DNA of 64,000 nucleotides from Halomonas sp. 328. Its GTDB lineage: Bacteria > Pseudomonadota > Gammaproteobacteria > Pseudomonadales > Halomonadaceae. Shown here piece after piece: positions 7,964 through 17,120 of the stretch (position 1 is the first letter of the stretch; each line of letters begins with the position of its first letter). Below the pieces are notes generated by a model. The model was not told the DNA's origin and did not search any database. It saw only the letters and a list, made by a program, of their open reading frames with translations. A program made the translations under genes and the position numbers. Where the stretch lies: the NCBI RefSeq assembly GCF_015645095.1, contig NZ_JADOTW010000019.1, forward strand, positions 1 through 64,000, read 5' to 3'.

Positions 7964-8023
7964 GGTCGTTCTCCCTGCGATTCGGTTAGGCTATTCGACT
8001 CTCTTCTGATCGGAACGCTCACC

Positions 8024-8566
8024 ATGCCGACCCTGGTTCGTCCCCTGCTGCTTATCGGCGCCCTGCTGCTGGCCACCCCGGCGGCGGCCACCATGTTCAA
8101 TGCCGACCGCGTCGAGCCCAGCGGCCACTGGCACTCCCTGCGCCTGAGCCTGGGCGAGGCGCGCCTGTTCCGCGCCACCAACACCCTGGACCAGCCCGGC
8201 ACCGCCTTCTCGGTGGACTTTACCCCACCCCACTGCCAGCCCCGGGCGGAGCTGCGGGTCGAGATGCACGAGTTCGTGGCCGAGCCCGAGATCCGTCAGG
8301 ATGCGGCCAGCCTGCGCATCGACGACCTGGCCCCCTTCGCCGGCCCGGTCGAGCTGCAGCGGGAGCCCGGCGACAGCGGCGCCTATGCCCTCTTTCACCT
8401 CGACGAGCCCTATCGGCTGCTGCATGAGCTGCGCAGTGGCGAGGTGCTGCGGCTGCGCCTCGGCGATGACGATGCTCCCTGGGAGCTGGACTTCGCCCTG
8501 GCCGGGGCCGGTCCCGCCCTGGATCGCGCCGCCCGCCTGTGCCGGCGAGCCGGCGACGAGGACTAG
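8024..8566 (+). CDS. Exported hypothetical protein (180 aa)
   Basis: The protein has a typical Sec signal peptide (residues 1-22, cut near AAA/T). The mature domain of about 158 residues has two Cys (PPHCQP and ARLCRR) that could pair. No family is recognised. It is divergent from the lipoprotein gene, with a 60-base shared promoter region, and overlaps by 4 bases the convergent TauE/SafE gene. A periplasmic location is likely and the function unknown. Confidence 0.6.
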   Translation: MPTLVRPLLLIGALLLATPAAATMFNADRVEPSGHWHSLRLSLGEARLFRATNTLDQPGTAFSVDFTPPHCQPRAELRVEMHEFVAEPEIRQDAASLRIDDLAPFAGPVELQREPGDSGAYALFHLDEPYRLLHELRSGEVLRLRLGDDDAPWELDFALAGAGPALDRAARLCRRAGDED

Positions 8567-9330
8567 ACGACGCCGAGCCGCCCCACCCCCAACCAGACCA
8601 ACCGTAGCGCCAGCAGGGTCAGCACCCACTTGAAGAGGCTGTCGAAGCGCCGATCGGAGAGCTGGCGCAGCAGGCGCAGGCCCAGCCAGGTGCCCACCAG
8701 GCCGGCGACGATCATCGCCGCCATCAGCGCCAGCCACTCCCGGAAGACGAAGCCGGCGGCCCCGAAGATAAAGGCCTTGGAGAGGTGCTGGAAGCTCATG
8801 CAGGCGGCGAAGGTGGCCACCCGCGGCAGGCGCTCGCCGAAGTGCTGCTTGATCACCGCCCCCACCAGGGGGCCGGATGCCCCCACCAGGCTGGAGAGGA
8901 AGGTGGTCAGGGCTCCGGCCAGCAGGGTCCCGGCACGCCCCAGCCACCCCTTGGGCCAGCCCGGCCCCCAGCAGGAGTAGAGCACGAAGGCGGCGATGCA
9001 CAGCTCCAGTACGCCGGCAGGCAGGCGTACCAGCAGCCAGGCGGCCACCAGGGCCCCCAGCACCACCCCGGGCAGGAAGGCGGCCAGCAGGCCGCGATCG
9101 ATATGCCGCCAGGTCATTACCGCCCGGCCGCCATTGGAGCCCAGCTGCACCATGCCGTGGACCGGAATCAGCGCCGTGGCCGGCATCACCTGGGCCATCA
9201 CCATGATCAGCAGGGTGCCACCGCCGATGCCCACCGCCGCCGAGACCCCCGAGGTCAAGGCCGCCAGCAGCACCAGGCCCAGGTTGATCGCCGCCGATAG
9301 CGGCGACAAGAGCTCCAGCATCCCTTCCAT
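8563..9330 (-). CDS. TauE/SafE-family sulfite/organic-anion permease
   Basis: A 255-residue integral membrane protein with about eight hydrophobic segments and the two TauE/SafE repeats. The first repeat shows GVSAAVGIGGGTLLI and the second SSLVGASGPLVGAVI. The start ATG at 9330 is chosen because GAGGAGAAGG lies 4-8 bases upstream; another ATG at 9321 is possible. Characterised members export or import sulfite, sulfoacetate and related small anions. No sulfonate genes are adjacent, so the substrate is open. It is divergent from the carnitine operon. Confidence 0.8.
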   Translation of the reverse strand: MEGMLELLSPLSAAINLGLVLLAALTSGVSAAVGIGGGTLLIMVMAQVMPATALIPVHGMVQLGSNGGRAVMTWRHIDRGLLAAFLPGVVLGALVAAWLLVRLPAGVLELCIAAFVLYSCWGPGWPKGWLGRAGTLLAGALTTFLSSLVGASGPLVGAVIKQHFGERLPRVATFAACMSFQHLSKAFIFGAAGFVFREWLALMAAMIVAGLVGTWLGLRLLRQLSDRRFDSLFKWVLTLLALRLVWLGVGRLGVV

Positions 9331-9490
9331 GACCTTCTCCTCGATGGTTTCGGGCGACCTCACCCGATGATTCGCCTCCTATTCATCCCCCTCCGGCGAC
9401 TCGGGTCAACTTCCCGGCGCAACTTGCCAAACGGCCGGGGCCTCGGCGGACGACACTGGACGGGAATTCCACCACCCCGAGGGAGCGACC

Positions 9491-10399
9491 ATGAATCGCA
9501 ACGTCATCCTCACCTGCGCCATCACCGGCGCCGGCGACACCGCCGCCAAGAGCCCCCATGTGCCGGTGACCCCCAAGCAGATCGCCGACAGCTGCATCGA
9601 GGCCGCCCGGGCCGGGGCCAGCGTGGCGCATATCCACGTGCGCGACCCGGAGACCGGCGGCATCAGCCACTCCGTGGAGCACTTCCGCGAAGTGATGGAC
9701 CGGGTCCGCGAGGCGGACGCGGATATCGTCATGAACATCACCGCCGGCGGCGGCGGCGACTGGATCCCCGACGCCGAGGACCCCACCCGCGGCGGCCCGG
9801 GCACCGACATCCAGACCCCGGCCGAGCGCCACGCGCCGGTGGCCGAGCTCCTGCCGGAGCTCTGCACCCTGGACTGCGGCAGCCTCAACTTCGGCGACAT
9901 GGTCTACGTGAACACCGCCGACTGGCTGCGCGAGCATGCCCGCCTGGTGCAGGCCGCCGGGGTCAAGCCGGAGCTCGAGTGCTTCGACCTGGGCCATGTG
10001 TGGTTCGCCCGCCAGCTGCAGCAGGAGGGCCTGCTCGACGGCGATCCCCTCTACCAGCTCTGCCTGGGCATTCCCTGGGGCGCCGAGGCCGACACCGAGA
10101 CCATGCTGGCCATGCGCAACAAGCTGCCGGAAAACGCCAACTGGGCCGCCTTCGGCATCGGTCGCCACCAGATGCCCATGGTCGCCCAGGCGGTGCTGCT
10201 GGGCGGTCATGCCCGGGTCGGCCTGGAGGACAACCTCTACCTGGAGAAGGGCGTCCTGGCCACCAACGGCCAGCTGGTCGAGAAGGCCACCACCCTGATC
10301 GAGAACCTCGGCGCCCGGGTCATGACCCCCGCCGAGACCCGCGCCCACCTCAAACTGCGCGACCCGCGCACCGGGAAGGTCGTCGGAGGTGACGCATGA
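9491..10399 (+). CDS. cdhC: 3-dehydrocarnitine cleavage enzyme (BKACE family)
   Basis: A 302-residue beta-keto-acid cleavage enzyme with a TIM-barrel fold. The metal motif A-H47-I-H49-V-R-D is present, as are the N-I-T-A-G-G-G-G loop and the late EDN motif ([11 protein letters not shown]). In carnitine catabolism it condenses 3-dehydrocarnitine with acetyl-CoA, giving acetoacetate and betainyl-CoA. The assignment rests on family motifs plus its 4-base overlap with an L-carnitine dehydrogenase and a thioesterase, the gene trio known from Pseudomonas. The start ATG follows GAGGGAGCGACC. The enzyme is cytoplasmic. Confidence 0.9.
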   Translation: MNRNVILTCAITGAGDTAAKSPHVPVTPKQIADSCIEAARAGASVAHIHVRDPETGGISHSVEHFREVMDRVREADADIVMNITAGGGGDWIPDAEDPTRGGPGTDIQTPAERHAPVAELLPELCTLDCGSLNFGDMVYVNTADWLREHARLVQAAGVKPELECFDLGHVWFARQLQQEGLLDGDPLYQLCLGIPWGAEADTETMLAMRNKLPENANWAAFGIGRHQMPMVAQAVLLGGHARVGLEDNLYLEKGVLATNGQLVEKATTLIENLGARVMTPAETRAHLKLRDPRTGKVVGGDA

Positions 10400-11352
10400 G
10401 CCGCCAACTGAGCGTGATCGGCACCGGCGTGATCGGCAACGGCTGGATCGCCCGGGCCCTGGCCCGGGGCTGGGACGTGGTGGCCTTCGACCCGGCCCCG
10501 GAGGCCCCGGCGCGCACCCGAGCCTTCGTCGACAACGCCTGGCCGTCCCTCGAGCGCCTGGGCCTGGCCGAGGGCGCCAGTCCCGCGCGGCTCACCTTCG
10601 TCGACAGCCTCGAGGCCGCCGTGGCCGGCGCCGACCTGATCCAGGAGAACGTCCCGGAGCGCCTGGCACTCAAGCGCGAGATCCTCGCCGCCCTGGACAC
10701 CGCCGCCGAGGCGGAGGTGATCATCGGCTCGTCCACGTCCGGCTTTAAGCCCAGCGACCTGCAGCAAGACTGTGCCAAGGCGCCGGGACGGGTGATCGTC
10801 GCCCACCCCTTCAACCCGGTCTACCTGCTGCCGCTGGTCGAGCTGGTGGGGGGCGAGGCCACCGCCAGCGAGCAGACCGAGCGCGCCCGGGGGCTCTACC
10901 AGGCCCTCGAGATGCGCCCCCTGGTGGTCCGCCGCGAGATCGAGGGGCATATCGCCGACCGCCTGATGGAGGCGCTATGGCGGGAGGCCCTGCACCTGGT
11001 CAACGACGGCGTGGCCACCACCGAGGAGGTGGATGCCGCGGTGGTCTACGGCTGCGGCCTGCGCTGGTCGCTGATGGGCACCTTCCTGACCTTCCACCTG
11101 GCCGGCGGCGACGCGGGCATGCGGCATATGCTCGAGCAGTTCGGCCCCGCCCTGAAGCTGCCCTGGACCAAGCTCGAGGCCCCCGAGCTCACCGAGGAGT
11201 TGATCGACAAGGTGGTCGAGGGCTGCGAATACCAGGCCGCCGGCCGGCCGGTCAGCGAACTCGATCGTCGCCGCGACGACTTCCTGGTTGAACTGCTCGA
11301 CCTGGTGCAGAAATACTGGCCCGAAGCGGAAGGCCTGGAGGGGCGTATCTGA
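10396..11352 (+). CDS. cdhA: L-carnitine 3-dehydrogenase
   Basis: A 318-residue NAD-dependent dehydrogenase of the 3-hydroxyacyl-CoA dehydrogenase type. It has an N-terminal Rossmann motif ([11 protein letters not shown]), the catalytic region S-S-T-S-G with [13 protein letters not shown], and the C-terminal helical dimerisation domain. It oxidises L-carnitine to 3-dehydrocarnitine, the first step of aerobic carnitine breakdown. It overlaps cdhC by 4 bases and the thioesterase gene by one base, so translation is coupled. Confidence 0.92.
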   Translation: MSRQLSVIGTGVIGNGWIARALARGWDVVAFDPAPEAPARTRAFVDNAWPSLERLGLAEGASPARLTFVDSLEAAVAGADLIQENVPERLALKREILAALDTAAEAEVIIGSSTSGFKPSDLQQDCAKAPGRVIVAHPFNPVYLLPLVELVGGEATASEQTERARGLYQALEMRPLVVRREIEGHIADRLMEALWREALHLVNDGVATTEEVDAAVVYGCGLRWSLMGTFLTFHLAGGDAGMRHMLEQFGPALKLPWTKLEAPELTEELIDKVVEGCEYQAAGRPVSELDRRRDDFLVELLDLVQKYWPEAEGLEGRI

Positions 11353-11807
11353 TGGTGATCCTGGAGACCCGGGTGGCCCCGGCGTGGGTCGACTACAACG
11401 GCCATATGAACGACGCCGAATACGCCAGGGTCTTCTCCCTGGCGGTGGAGGCGCTGATGGACAAGATCGGCCTGGATGCCGAAGGGCGCAGCCGTCACGG
11501 CTATACGATCTACACCCTGGAGACCCACCTCTGCTACCGTCGCGAGGCCCACCAGGACCAGCCGCTGGCGGTGGCGGTGACCCTGCTGGATCGCGACGCC
11601 AAGCGGCTGCACGCCTTCTTCGAGCTGTTCGACGAGGAGCGCAACCTGCTGGCCACCAGCGAGCAGATGCTGATGGGCATGAACCAGCAGAGCGGCCGCC
11701 CCGACGCCTTCCCGGCGCCGGTGGCCGAGGCGCTGGCCGAGCTGCCCCACGCCGAGGCCGACGCCTGGCCGGCGCTCGCCGGGCGCACCATCGGCATCCG
11801 GCGCTGA
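11352..11807 (+). CDS. cdhB: Betainyl-CoA thioesterase (hot-dog fold)
   Basis: A 151-residue 4HBT-type thioesterase. The catalytic segment V-D-Y-N-G-H-M-N-D-A-E-Y is at residues 12-23, followed by the hot-dog helix. In the carnitine pathway it hydrolyses betainyl-CoA to glycine betaine and CoA. Its ATG overlaps the cdhA stop by one base, placing it third in the operon. Some bacteria fuse this domain to the dehydrogenase; here it is separate. Confidence 0.88.
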   Translation: MVILETRVAPAWVDYNGHMNDAEYARVFSLAVEALMDKIGLDAEGRSRHGYTIYTLETHLCYRREAHQDQPLAVAVTLLDRDAKRLHAFFELFDEERNLLATSEQMLMGMNQQSGRPDAFPAPVAEALAELPHAEADAWPALAGRTIGIRR

Positions 11808-11811
11808 CGGA

Positions 11812-12642
11812 ATGGAGGTCGAGGCCTTTATCCGGCGCTTCGCCACCGGCCTGAGTGATCTGGAGGGCGTGCCACCGACGGTGGCACGCCCTCGCTATGA
11901 GGCCCTCTGCGCCGGCTTCGCCCCCGCCGACCCACCCGGCCTGCGAGTCACCGATACAGGGTGCGGCGGGGTGGCGGTGCGCCGCTTCCTGCCCGATAAC
12001 GCCGGCCCCGGCACGGTGCTCTTCGTGCATGGCGGCGGCTGGAGCCTCGGCTCCGTGAAGAGCCACCACGGGGTGGCGGCGAGCCTCGCCGAGGCGCTGG
12101 GCCGCGAGGTCATCAGCATCGACTATCGCCTGGCCCCGGAGGCCGACTACACGATCATGCTCGCCGACTGCCGAGCGGTGGCCGAGGCCACCGCCCCGCA
12201 GGCGCTGGTGGGCGACAGCGCCGGGGGACGGCTGGTACTCAACCTGGCCTGGGAGCAAGCACGCCCGGCCATGCCCCTGGGGCTGATCTATCCCCCGGTG
12301 GGAAACCCCGATACGGTCGAACTGGGCCCGGATGCGCCGCTGCTCTCCCGGGACGAGATCCTCGCCCTGTGGCGAACGATCGCCCCGGACCTGCCCCCCG
12401 CCCCCGAGACGCCTCCCTCCCAACGGATCGAAGTGCTGGCGGTGGAACACGACCCCCTGACCCGTCCCCTGGAGGCCGCCGTGGCCGAGTGGCGCCGCCG
12501 GGGGGCCCGGGTCGGCTATCGCCTTGCCCCGGAGATGGTCCATGGCGCCCTCCACGCCCAGGCCCAGCTAGCCCCCATGGGCGAGGCCTGGCGCGACTTC
12601 TGTCGGGCCCTGGCCAGGCGCCTGGACACCCCGCCCCCCTAG
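11812..12642 (+). CDS. Alpha/beta-hydrolase (HSL-type esterase), fourth gene of carnitine operon
   Basis: A 276-residue esterase with the oxyanion motif H-G-G-G-W, the nucleophile elbow G-D-S-A-G-G, a downstream Asp (EHDPLT) and a His (MVHGAL) completing the triad. It is cytoplasmic, with no signal peptide. It follows the thioesterase by 4 bases, so it is probably cotranscribed. A plausible role is release of carnitine from short-chain acylcarnitines, as known for a separate hydrolase in P. aeruginosa, but that is inference from position only. Its stop overlaps the stop of the convergent regulator. Confidence 0.75.
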   Translation: MEVEAFIRRFATGLSDLEGVPPTVARPRYEALCAGFAPADPPGLRVTDTGCGGVAVRRFLPDNAGPGTVLFVHGGGWSLGSVKSHHGVAASLAEALGREVISIDYRLAPEADYTIMLADCRAVAEATAPQALVGDSAGGRLVLNLAWEQARPAMPLGLIYPPVGNPDTVELGPDAPLLSRDEILALWRTIAPDLPPAPETPPSQRIEVLAVEHDPLTRPLEAAVAEWRRRGARVGYRLAPEMVHGALHAQAQLAPMGEAWRDFCRALARRLDTPPP

Positions 12643-13610
12643 CTGGGTGGCATCAAGCGCACCCGCCGCGGCGAGATGCCGAACTGGGCGCGGAAGGCCC
12701 GGGAGAAACTGGAGCTGGAGGTAAAGCCGCAGGCCAGGCCCACCGAGAGGATATCCAACTGGGTATCCTCAAGGAGCTGACGGGCCCGGGTCAGGCGTAG
12801 CTTGAGGTACCAGTGGCGCGGCGAGCTATTGAGTTCCTGCTCGAAGAGGCGCTGCAGCTGGCGTGGCGAGACGCCGCTGCGGCAGGCGATTTCCGCCAGT
12901 GACAGCGGCTCCTCCAGGTGACGCTCCATCAGCGCCACCGCCTCGATCAGGCGGCGTTTATGGGTGCCCAGCCGCCGCGCCAGGGACATGCGCTGCTGAT
13001 CGCCACGGCTGCGGATGCGGTCATGGATCAGCTGCTCCGAGACCGCCACCGCCAGGGCGCTACCGTGACGATGACCAATCGCCGCCAGGGCCATGTCCAT
13101 GGCGGCGGCCCCGCCGGCACAGGAGAAGCGTCGCGGTCCCAGTTCGAAGAGCTCGTCGGAAGTGGCGATGGTGGGAAAGCGTTCGCGGAAGGCGGGCAGG
13201 CTCTCCCAATGCAGGGTGACCCGCGCCCCCTCCAGGAGCCCCGCCGCCGCCAGCAGGAAGCCGCCGGTATCCAGCCCTCCCAGCACGCAGCCGCCGCGGT
13301 CGAGCCGGTGCAGCCAGCGAATCAGCGGCCGACTCAGCTGGGCCTCCGGTGAGAAACCGCTGCATACCGCCAGGCAAGGCAGCGACGCCACCTCATCCAT
13401 GGCGTGATCCACCATCAGGGTCATGCCATTGGAGGCGGAGACCGGCTGGCCATCGGTGCTGATCAGGCACCAGGCATAGAGGGCCCGATCGGCCACGCGA
13501 TTGGCGATGCGCAGCGGCTCCACCGCGGCGAAGAAGGCCATCATCGAGAAGCCGGGCACCAGCAGGAAGCCGATGCGCTCCGGGGTCGTACCATCATGCT
13601 CGAGCCGCAT
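12639..13610 (-). CDS. cdhR: GlxA-type AraC regulator, probable carnitine catabolism activator
   Basis: A 323-residue regulator with an N-terminal DJ-1/PfpI-like (class I glutamine amidotransferase-like) ligand domain (GFLLVPGFSMMAF, VEPLRIANR, then VLGGLDTG) and a C-terminal double helix-turn-helix (about residues 225-315, ending GFTSSSSFSRAFR). Members of this group, such as CdhR and GbdR, sense quaternary amines. It converges on the carnitine operon and is divergent from a BCCT carrier, which supports a carnitine or betaine role. It is very close in sequence to the paralogue at 35025-35993. The choice of CdhR over GbdR is not certain. Confidence 0.75.
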   Translation of the reverse strand: MRLEHDGTTPERIGFLLVPGFSMMAFFAAVEPLRIANRVADRALYAWCLISTDGQPVSASNGMTLMVDHAMDEVASLPCLAVCSGFSPEAQLSRPLIRWLHRLDRGGCVLGGLDTGGFLLAAAGLLEGARVTLHWESLPAFRERFPTIATSDELFELGPRRFSCAGGAAAMDMALAAIGHRHGSALAVAVSEQLIHDRIRSRGDQQRMSLARRLGTHKRRLIEAVALMERHLEEPLSLAEIACRSGVSPRQLQRLFEQELNSSPRHWYLKLRLTRARQLLEDTQLDILSVGLACGFTSSSSFSRAFRAQFGISPRRVRLMPPS

Positions 13611-13821
13611 GGCCGCCGCCTCCCGCGCCGATTCAGGACACCATGCCGGCAGTCTCGCTCAGCCCCGTCCTCGACCCTTGTCCCAATGCGACGCCCGGCA
13701 GACGCCTTCGGCCCTGCGGATGGCGTCGATTTCCCTTCGCCTGGTGCCAAGTGCACCTCCGGCTCCGGGCCTAGGCTGGCATGGCGTCCCACCCCAATAA
13801 CAACAGTGGAATCGACCCGCC

Positions 13822-15222
13822 ATGAAACAGGACTATCTGACCAGCGTCGCCTCGATACTGACGGTGGGCGCCCTGATCGGCGCCATCGTGCTTTTCCCGG
13901 GCCAGTTCGAGCAGGCCCTGACCCTGGCCAAGACCCAGGTGATCGGCAACTTCGGCTTCCTCTTCACCTACCCGGCCTTCGCCGCCTCGCTGTTCTTCCT
14001 GGTGGCCGCCGTCACCCCCCTGGGGCGGCTACGCTTCGGCGAGGGCCCGCCGGAGTTCTCCACCGCAAGCTGGCTGGGCATGCTGTTCTCCACCGGCATG
14101 GGCATCGCCCTGCTGACCTGGGGCGTCAGCGAGCCCCGCTACCATGTGGAGGCGGGCATGAGCTCCCACCAGGCGCTGCTCACCGCCCTCAACCACTGGG
14201 GGCTGCTGGCCTGGGTGGGCTATCTCGGGGTGGGGGTGATGTTCGCCCACGCCCTCTATAACCTGCGTATCGACAAGCCCGCCGAACAGTTGTTGGGCAA
14301 CGGCTTCCTCAGCCGACTCAACCTGGTGAGCCTGGTGGTGGCGACGGTGATCGGCCTGGCGCTGACCTTCGCCTACGCCAGCACGCCGCTGCGCCAGGCG
14401 CTGACCGACGGCCTCGGCCTGGAGGTGAGCAACGCGGCGATGATCCTGGCCCTGGCCGGCTTCGCCATCCTCTCCTCCGCCTCGGGGCTCAAGCGCGGCA
14501 TCAAGTGGTTGAGCAACTACAACAGCGTCTTCGCCCTGGGGCTGATGCTGGCGGTCTTCCTACTCACCCAGCCCGGGGAGATCCTCGCCCAGTTCGCCCG
14601 CCTGCTGCCGGAGTACCTGCTGCGCTACCCGGCCATGGCCACCGATATCGGCCTCGGCGACCCGGAGCGCAAGGCCTGGCTGGCCGACTGGCTCTACGCC
14701 TTCGAGGCCTCCTGGTACGGCTGGTTTATCTTCACCGGGGTCTTTATCGCGCGCATCTCCAAGGGCCGCAGCCTGCGCGAGCTGGTGCTGGGCATCCTGG
14801 TGGTGCCCAGCCTGCTCACCGGCTTCTGGTTCGTCACCTTCGGCCTGGCGGGCCTGGAGGCCGGCGCCGAGGACGTCTTCGCGCTGGTACGCGGCATCGA
14901 CACCAGCGGGCTGCTGTCGCTGGTGCTGCTGCTCAATATCCTGCTGTTCTTCGTCACCAGCGCCGATTCGGCGGGCCTGGTCTGCGAGATGCTCACCGCC
15001 CGACGCACGCGGATCTTCTGGATCCTGGCCATGGCCGGCCTGGCCATCGTGATCGGCTGGCTGGGCGGCGACGTCTACCGGGTGATCCTGACCCTGATCT
15101 CGGTCTCGGCGATTCCCGTGGCGCTCGGCATCTTCGCCCTGACCGGCGCCTTCCTGCTGCGCCTCAGGCGAGACCGGGCCGCCATGCCCGAAACCCGCGG
15201 TGGTGACTCGGGGGCGGCGTAG
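13822..15222 (+). CDS. BCCT-family transporter, compact and divergent
   Basis: A 466-residue carrier with about 12 membrane segments. Recognisable BCCT motifs are GMGIALLTWGVSEP in helix 3 and the signature region ending GVFIARISKGRSLRE. The classical signature Trp-rich start is altered (SWYGWFIFTGVF), and long cytoplasmic tails are absent, so it is shorter than osmoregulated carriers. It lies beside the carnitine regulator and is divergent from it, so uptake of carnitine or a related betaine as a nutrient is more likely than osmoprotection. It is preceded by CAACAGTGGAATC without a strong ribosome site. Confidence 0.85.
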   Translation: MKQDYLTSVASILTVGALIGAIVLFPGQFEQALTLAKTQVIGNFGFLFTYPAFAASLFFLVAAVTPLGRLRFGEGPPEFSTASWLGMLFSTGMGIALLTWGVSEPRYHVEAGMSSHQALLTALNHWGLLAWVGYLGVGVMFAHALYNLRIDKPAEQLLGNGFLSRLNLVSLVVATVIGLALTFAYASTPLRQALTDGLGLEVSNAAMILALAGFAILSSASGLKRGIKWLSNYNSVFALGLMLAVFLLTQPGEILAQFARLLPEYLLRYPAMATDIGLGDPERKAWLADWLYAFEASWYGWFIFTGVFIARISKGRSLRELVLGILVVPSLLTGFWFVTFGLAGLEAGAEDVFALVRGIDTSGLLSLVLLLNILLFFVTSADSAGLVCEMLTARRTRIFWILAMAGLAIVIGWLGGDVYRVILTLISVSAIPVALGIFALTGAFLLRLRRDRAAMPETRGGDSGAA

Positions 15223-15240
15223 CCCTCTCCCGACACGGCG

Positions 15241-16161
15241 TCACCCCCCCCACCAGGCCGCCAGGGGCGCTCCCGGGGCATCCAGCGCCAGCAGGGTGCT
15301 GAGGGTGACCACCACCAGGATCGAGCCCAGGAACTGGCGCCGCGCCCAGCGCCGTGGCGGCTGGTGCCGCCAGCCGACCAGCGCCGAGCCCCACCAGGCG
15401 CCCCCCGCCAGCAGGATCACCGTCAGGTAGGCCGGCCCGGCATGGCCGGCCCAGCCGAGGCCGGCGGCGGCCAGGGTGAAGGCGGGGATCTGGCCGACGA
15501 TGGTGGCCCGGGCCGTGGCCTGGCCACGCACCCGGGGCAGGACCGGGATGCCCGCCCGGGCGTAGTCGTCCAGGCGCAGGAGGGCGATGGCGTGGGAGTG
15601 GGGCAATTGCCACAGGCAGAAGGTCAGCAGCAGCAGCCAGGCCGCCCCGTCCCAGCGCCCGGCCACCGCACAGTAGCCGATCACCGGCGGCATGGCCCCG
15701 GCCAGGCTGCCGACCAGCACGGCATGCACCGAGCGACGCTTCAGCCACAGGCTATAGAGCCCCACATAGACCGCCCAGCCCAGCACGCCCAGGGCGGCGG
15801 CCAGGCCGCCGCCCTGCCAGCCCAGCAACCCCAGGCCCAGGCCGCCCAGCAGGGCGGCATAGCCCAGGGCCAGTCCCGGGGCCAGGCGCCCCTCGACCAG
15901 CAGGCGGTCACGGGTACGCGCCATGCGTCCATCGATATCCCGGTCGATGACGTTGTTGCAGACGCAGCCCGAGGCCACCACCAGCGCCACGCCGGCGAGG
16001 ATCGCCAGCAGCGGCCCGGGCGCCGCGATGCCGCCACCGGCCAGCAGGGCCCCGCCCAGGGCGGTGATCAGGTTGCCGGCGATGATCCCCGGCTTGGTCA
16101 GCGCCAGCCAGTCGCCGAGCCCCAGGCCCTCCATGGTGAGGGCCAGTTCCTTGGTGGACAT
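15241..16161 (-). CDS. cyoE: Protoheme IX farnesyltransferase (heme O synthase)
   Basis: A 306-residue UbiA-family prenyltransferase that adds a farnesyl group to heme B to give heme O for the bo3 oxidase. It has seven to nine membrane segments and the two Asp-rich motifs, the first as N-N-V-I-D-R-D-I-D, with the second region near LRLDDYARAGIPVLPRV. It is last gene of the cyoABCDE operon, 19 bases after cyoD. It converges on the BCCT gene. Confidence 0.95.
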   Translation of the reverse strand: MSTKELALTMEGLGLGDWLALTKPGIIAGNLITALGGALLAGGGIAAPGPLLAILAGVALVVASGCVCNNVIDRDIDGRMARTRDRLLVEGRLAPGLALGYAALLGGLGLGLLGWQGGGLAAALGVLGWAVYVGLYSLWLKRRSVHAVLVGSLAGAMPPVIGYCAVAGRWDGAAWLLLLTFCLWQLPHSHAIALLRLDDYARAGIPVLPRVRGQATARATIVGQIPAFTLAAAGLGWAGHAGPAYLTVILLAGGAWWGSALVGWRHQPPRRWARRQFLGSILVVVTLSTLLALDAPGAPLAAWWGG

Positions 16162-16180
16162 CCGCGCTCTCCCGCCCGGT

Positions 16181-16513
16181 TCAACCGGGCATCACGTTGT
16201 GGTGGAGGTGGTGCATGATCCACAGCGACCCCACCACCACGATGGCCAGGATCAGCACCGTGAAGGCCAGGGAGAGCAGGGTCCAGCCGCCCTCCGAGTC
16301 GCGGTCCAGGTGCATGAAACAGACCAGTTGCACCAGGATCTGCAGCCCCGCGGTGGCGGCGATCACCGCCACCATCGCCGGGCCCGCCAGGGCCCCCGTC
16401 ATCACCAGGCCGAAGGGGATCAGGGTCAGCCCCAGGGAGAGCAGCAGTCCCCAGGTGTAGGCACGGACGCTGCCGTGGCTGGCGCCGCCATAGGTGGTCG
16501 CTGTTCGGCTCAT
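16181..16513 (-). CDS. cyoD: Cytochrome bo3 ubiquinol oxidase subunit IV
   Basis: A 110-residue membrane protein with three helices and the conserved F-M-H-L-D segment after helix 2. It assists assembly of the bo3 quinol oxidase. Its ATG overlaps the cyoC stop (ATGA). Confidence 0.93.
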   Translation of the reverse strand: MSRTATTYGGASHGSVRAYTWGLLLSLGLTLIPFGLVMTGALAGPAMVAVIAATAGLQILVQLVCFMHLDRDSEGGWTLLSLAFTVLILAIVVVGSLWIMHHLHHNVMPG

Positions 16514-17118
16514 GACATCACTCCCAGCAGGTAGACGATGGAAAAGACGCAGATCCACACCACGTCGAGGAAGTGCCAGAACAGGCTCAGGCACAGCACC
16601 CGGGGCCGGGTCATGGCGGTCAGGCCCTGGGTATTGACCTGGATCAGCAGCACCAGCAGCCACACCAGGCCCAGCCCCACATGCAGGCCATGGGTGCCCA
16701 CCAGGGTGAAGAAGGCCGACAGGAAGGCGCTGCGCTGGGGACCCGCCCCCGCGGCGATCAGGTGGTGGAACTCGTAGAGCTCCATGCCGATAAAGGCAGC
16801 GCCCAGCAGGAAGGTGATGACCAACCAGCGGTTCAGCCCGCGCCGGTCGTCCCGGTGCATGGCCAGCACGCCGAGGCCGAAGGTGAAGCTGCTGGCCAGC
16901 AGCAGCAACGTCTCGCCCAGCACGAAGGGCAGCTCGAAGAGCTCCGCGGCGGAGGGGCCGCCGGCGGTGTTGCCCTGGAGCACCGCATAGGTCGCGAACA
17001 GACAGCCGAACAGCAGGCAGTCGCTCATCAGGTAGATCCAGAAGCCGAACAGGGTGGTGTCGCCGGCCTCCTGGTGGTCATGCCCCGCTGCCTGCGGGGC
17101 CGGATGGGTCATGGCCAT
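16510..17118 (-). CDS. cyoC: Cytochrome bo3 ubiquinol oxidase subunit III
   Basis: A 202-residue subunit with five membrane helices. [19 protein letters not shown] opens helix 1, and the conserved G-T-H-G-L-H-V and W-H-F-L-D-V-V-W segments are present. Two in-frame ATGs (17118 and 17112) follow an AGGAGG about 10-16 bases upstream; the first leaves 2 bases after the cyoB stop. It stabilises the proton-pumping quinol oxidase in the inner membrane. Confidence 0.93.
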   Translation of the reverse strand: MAMTHPAPQAAGHDHQEAGDTTLFGFWIYLMSDCLLFGCLFATYAVLQGNTAGGPSAAELFELPFVLGETLLLLASSFTFGLGVLAMHRDDRRGLNRWLVITFLLGAAFIGMELYEFHHLIAAGAGPQRSAFLSAFFTLVGTHGLHVGLGLVWLLVLLIQVNTQGLTAMTRPRVLCLSLFWHFLDVVWICVFSIVYLLGVMS

Positions 17119-17120
17119 GA

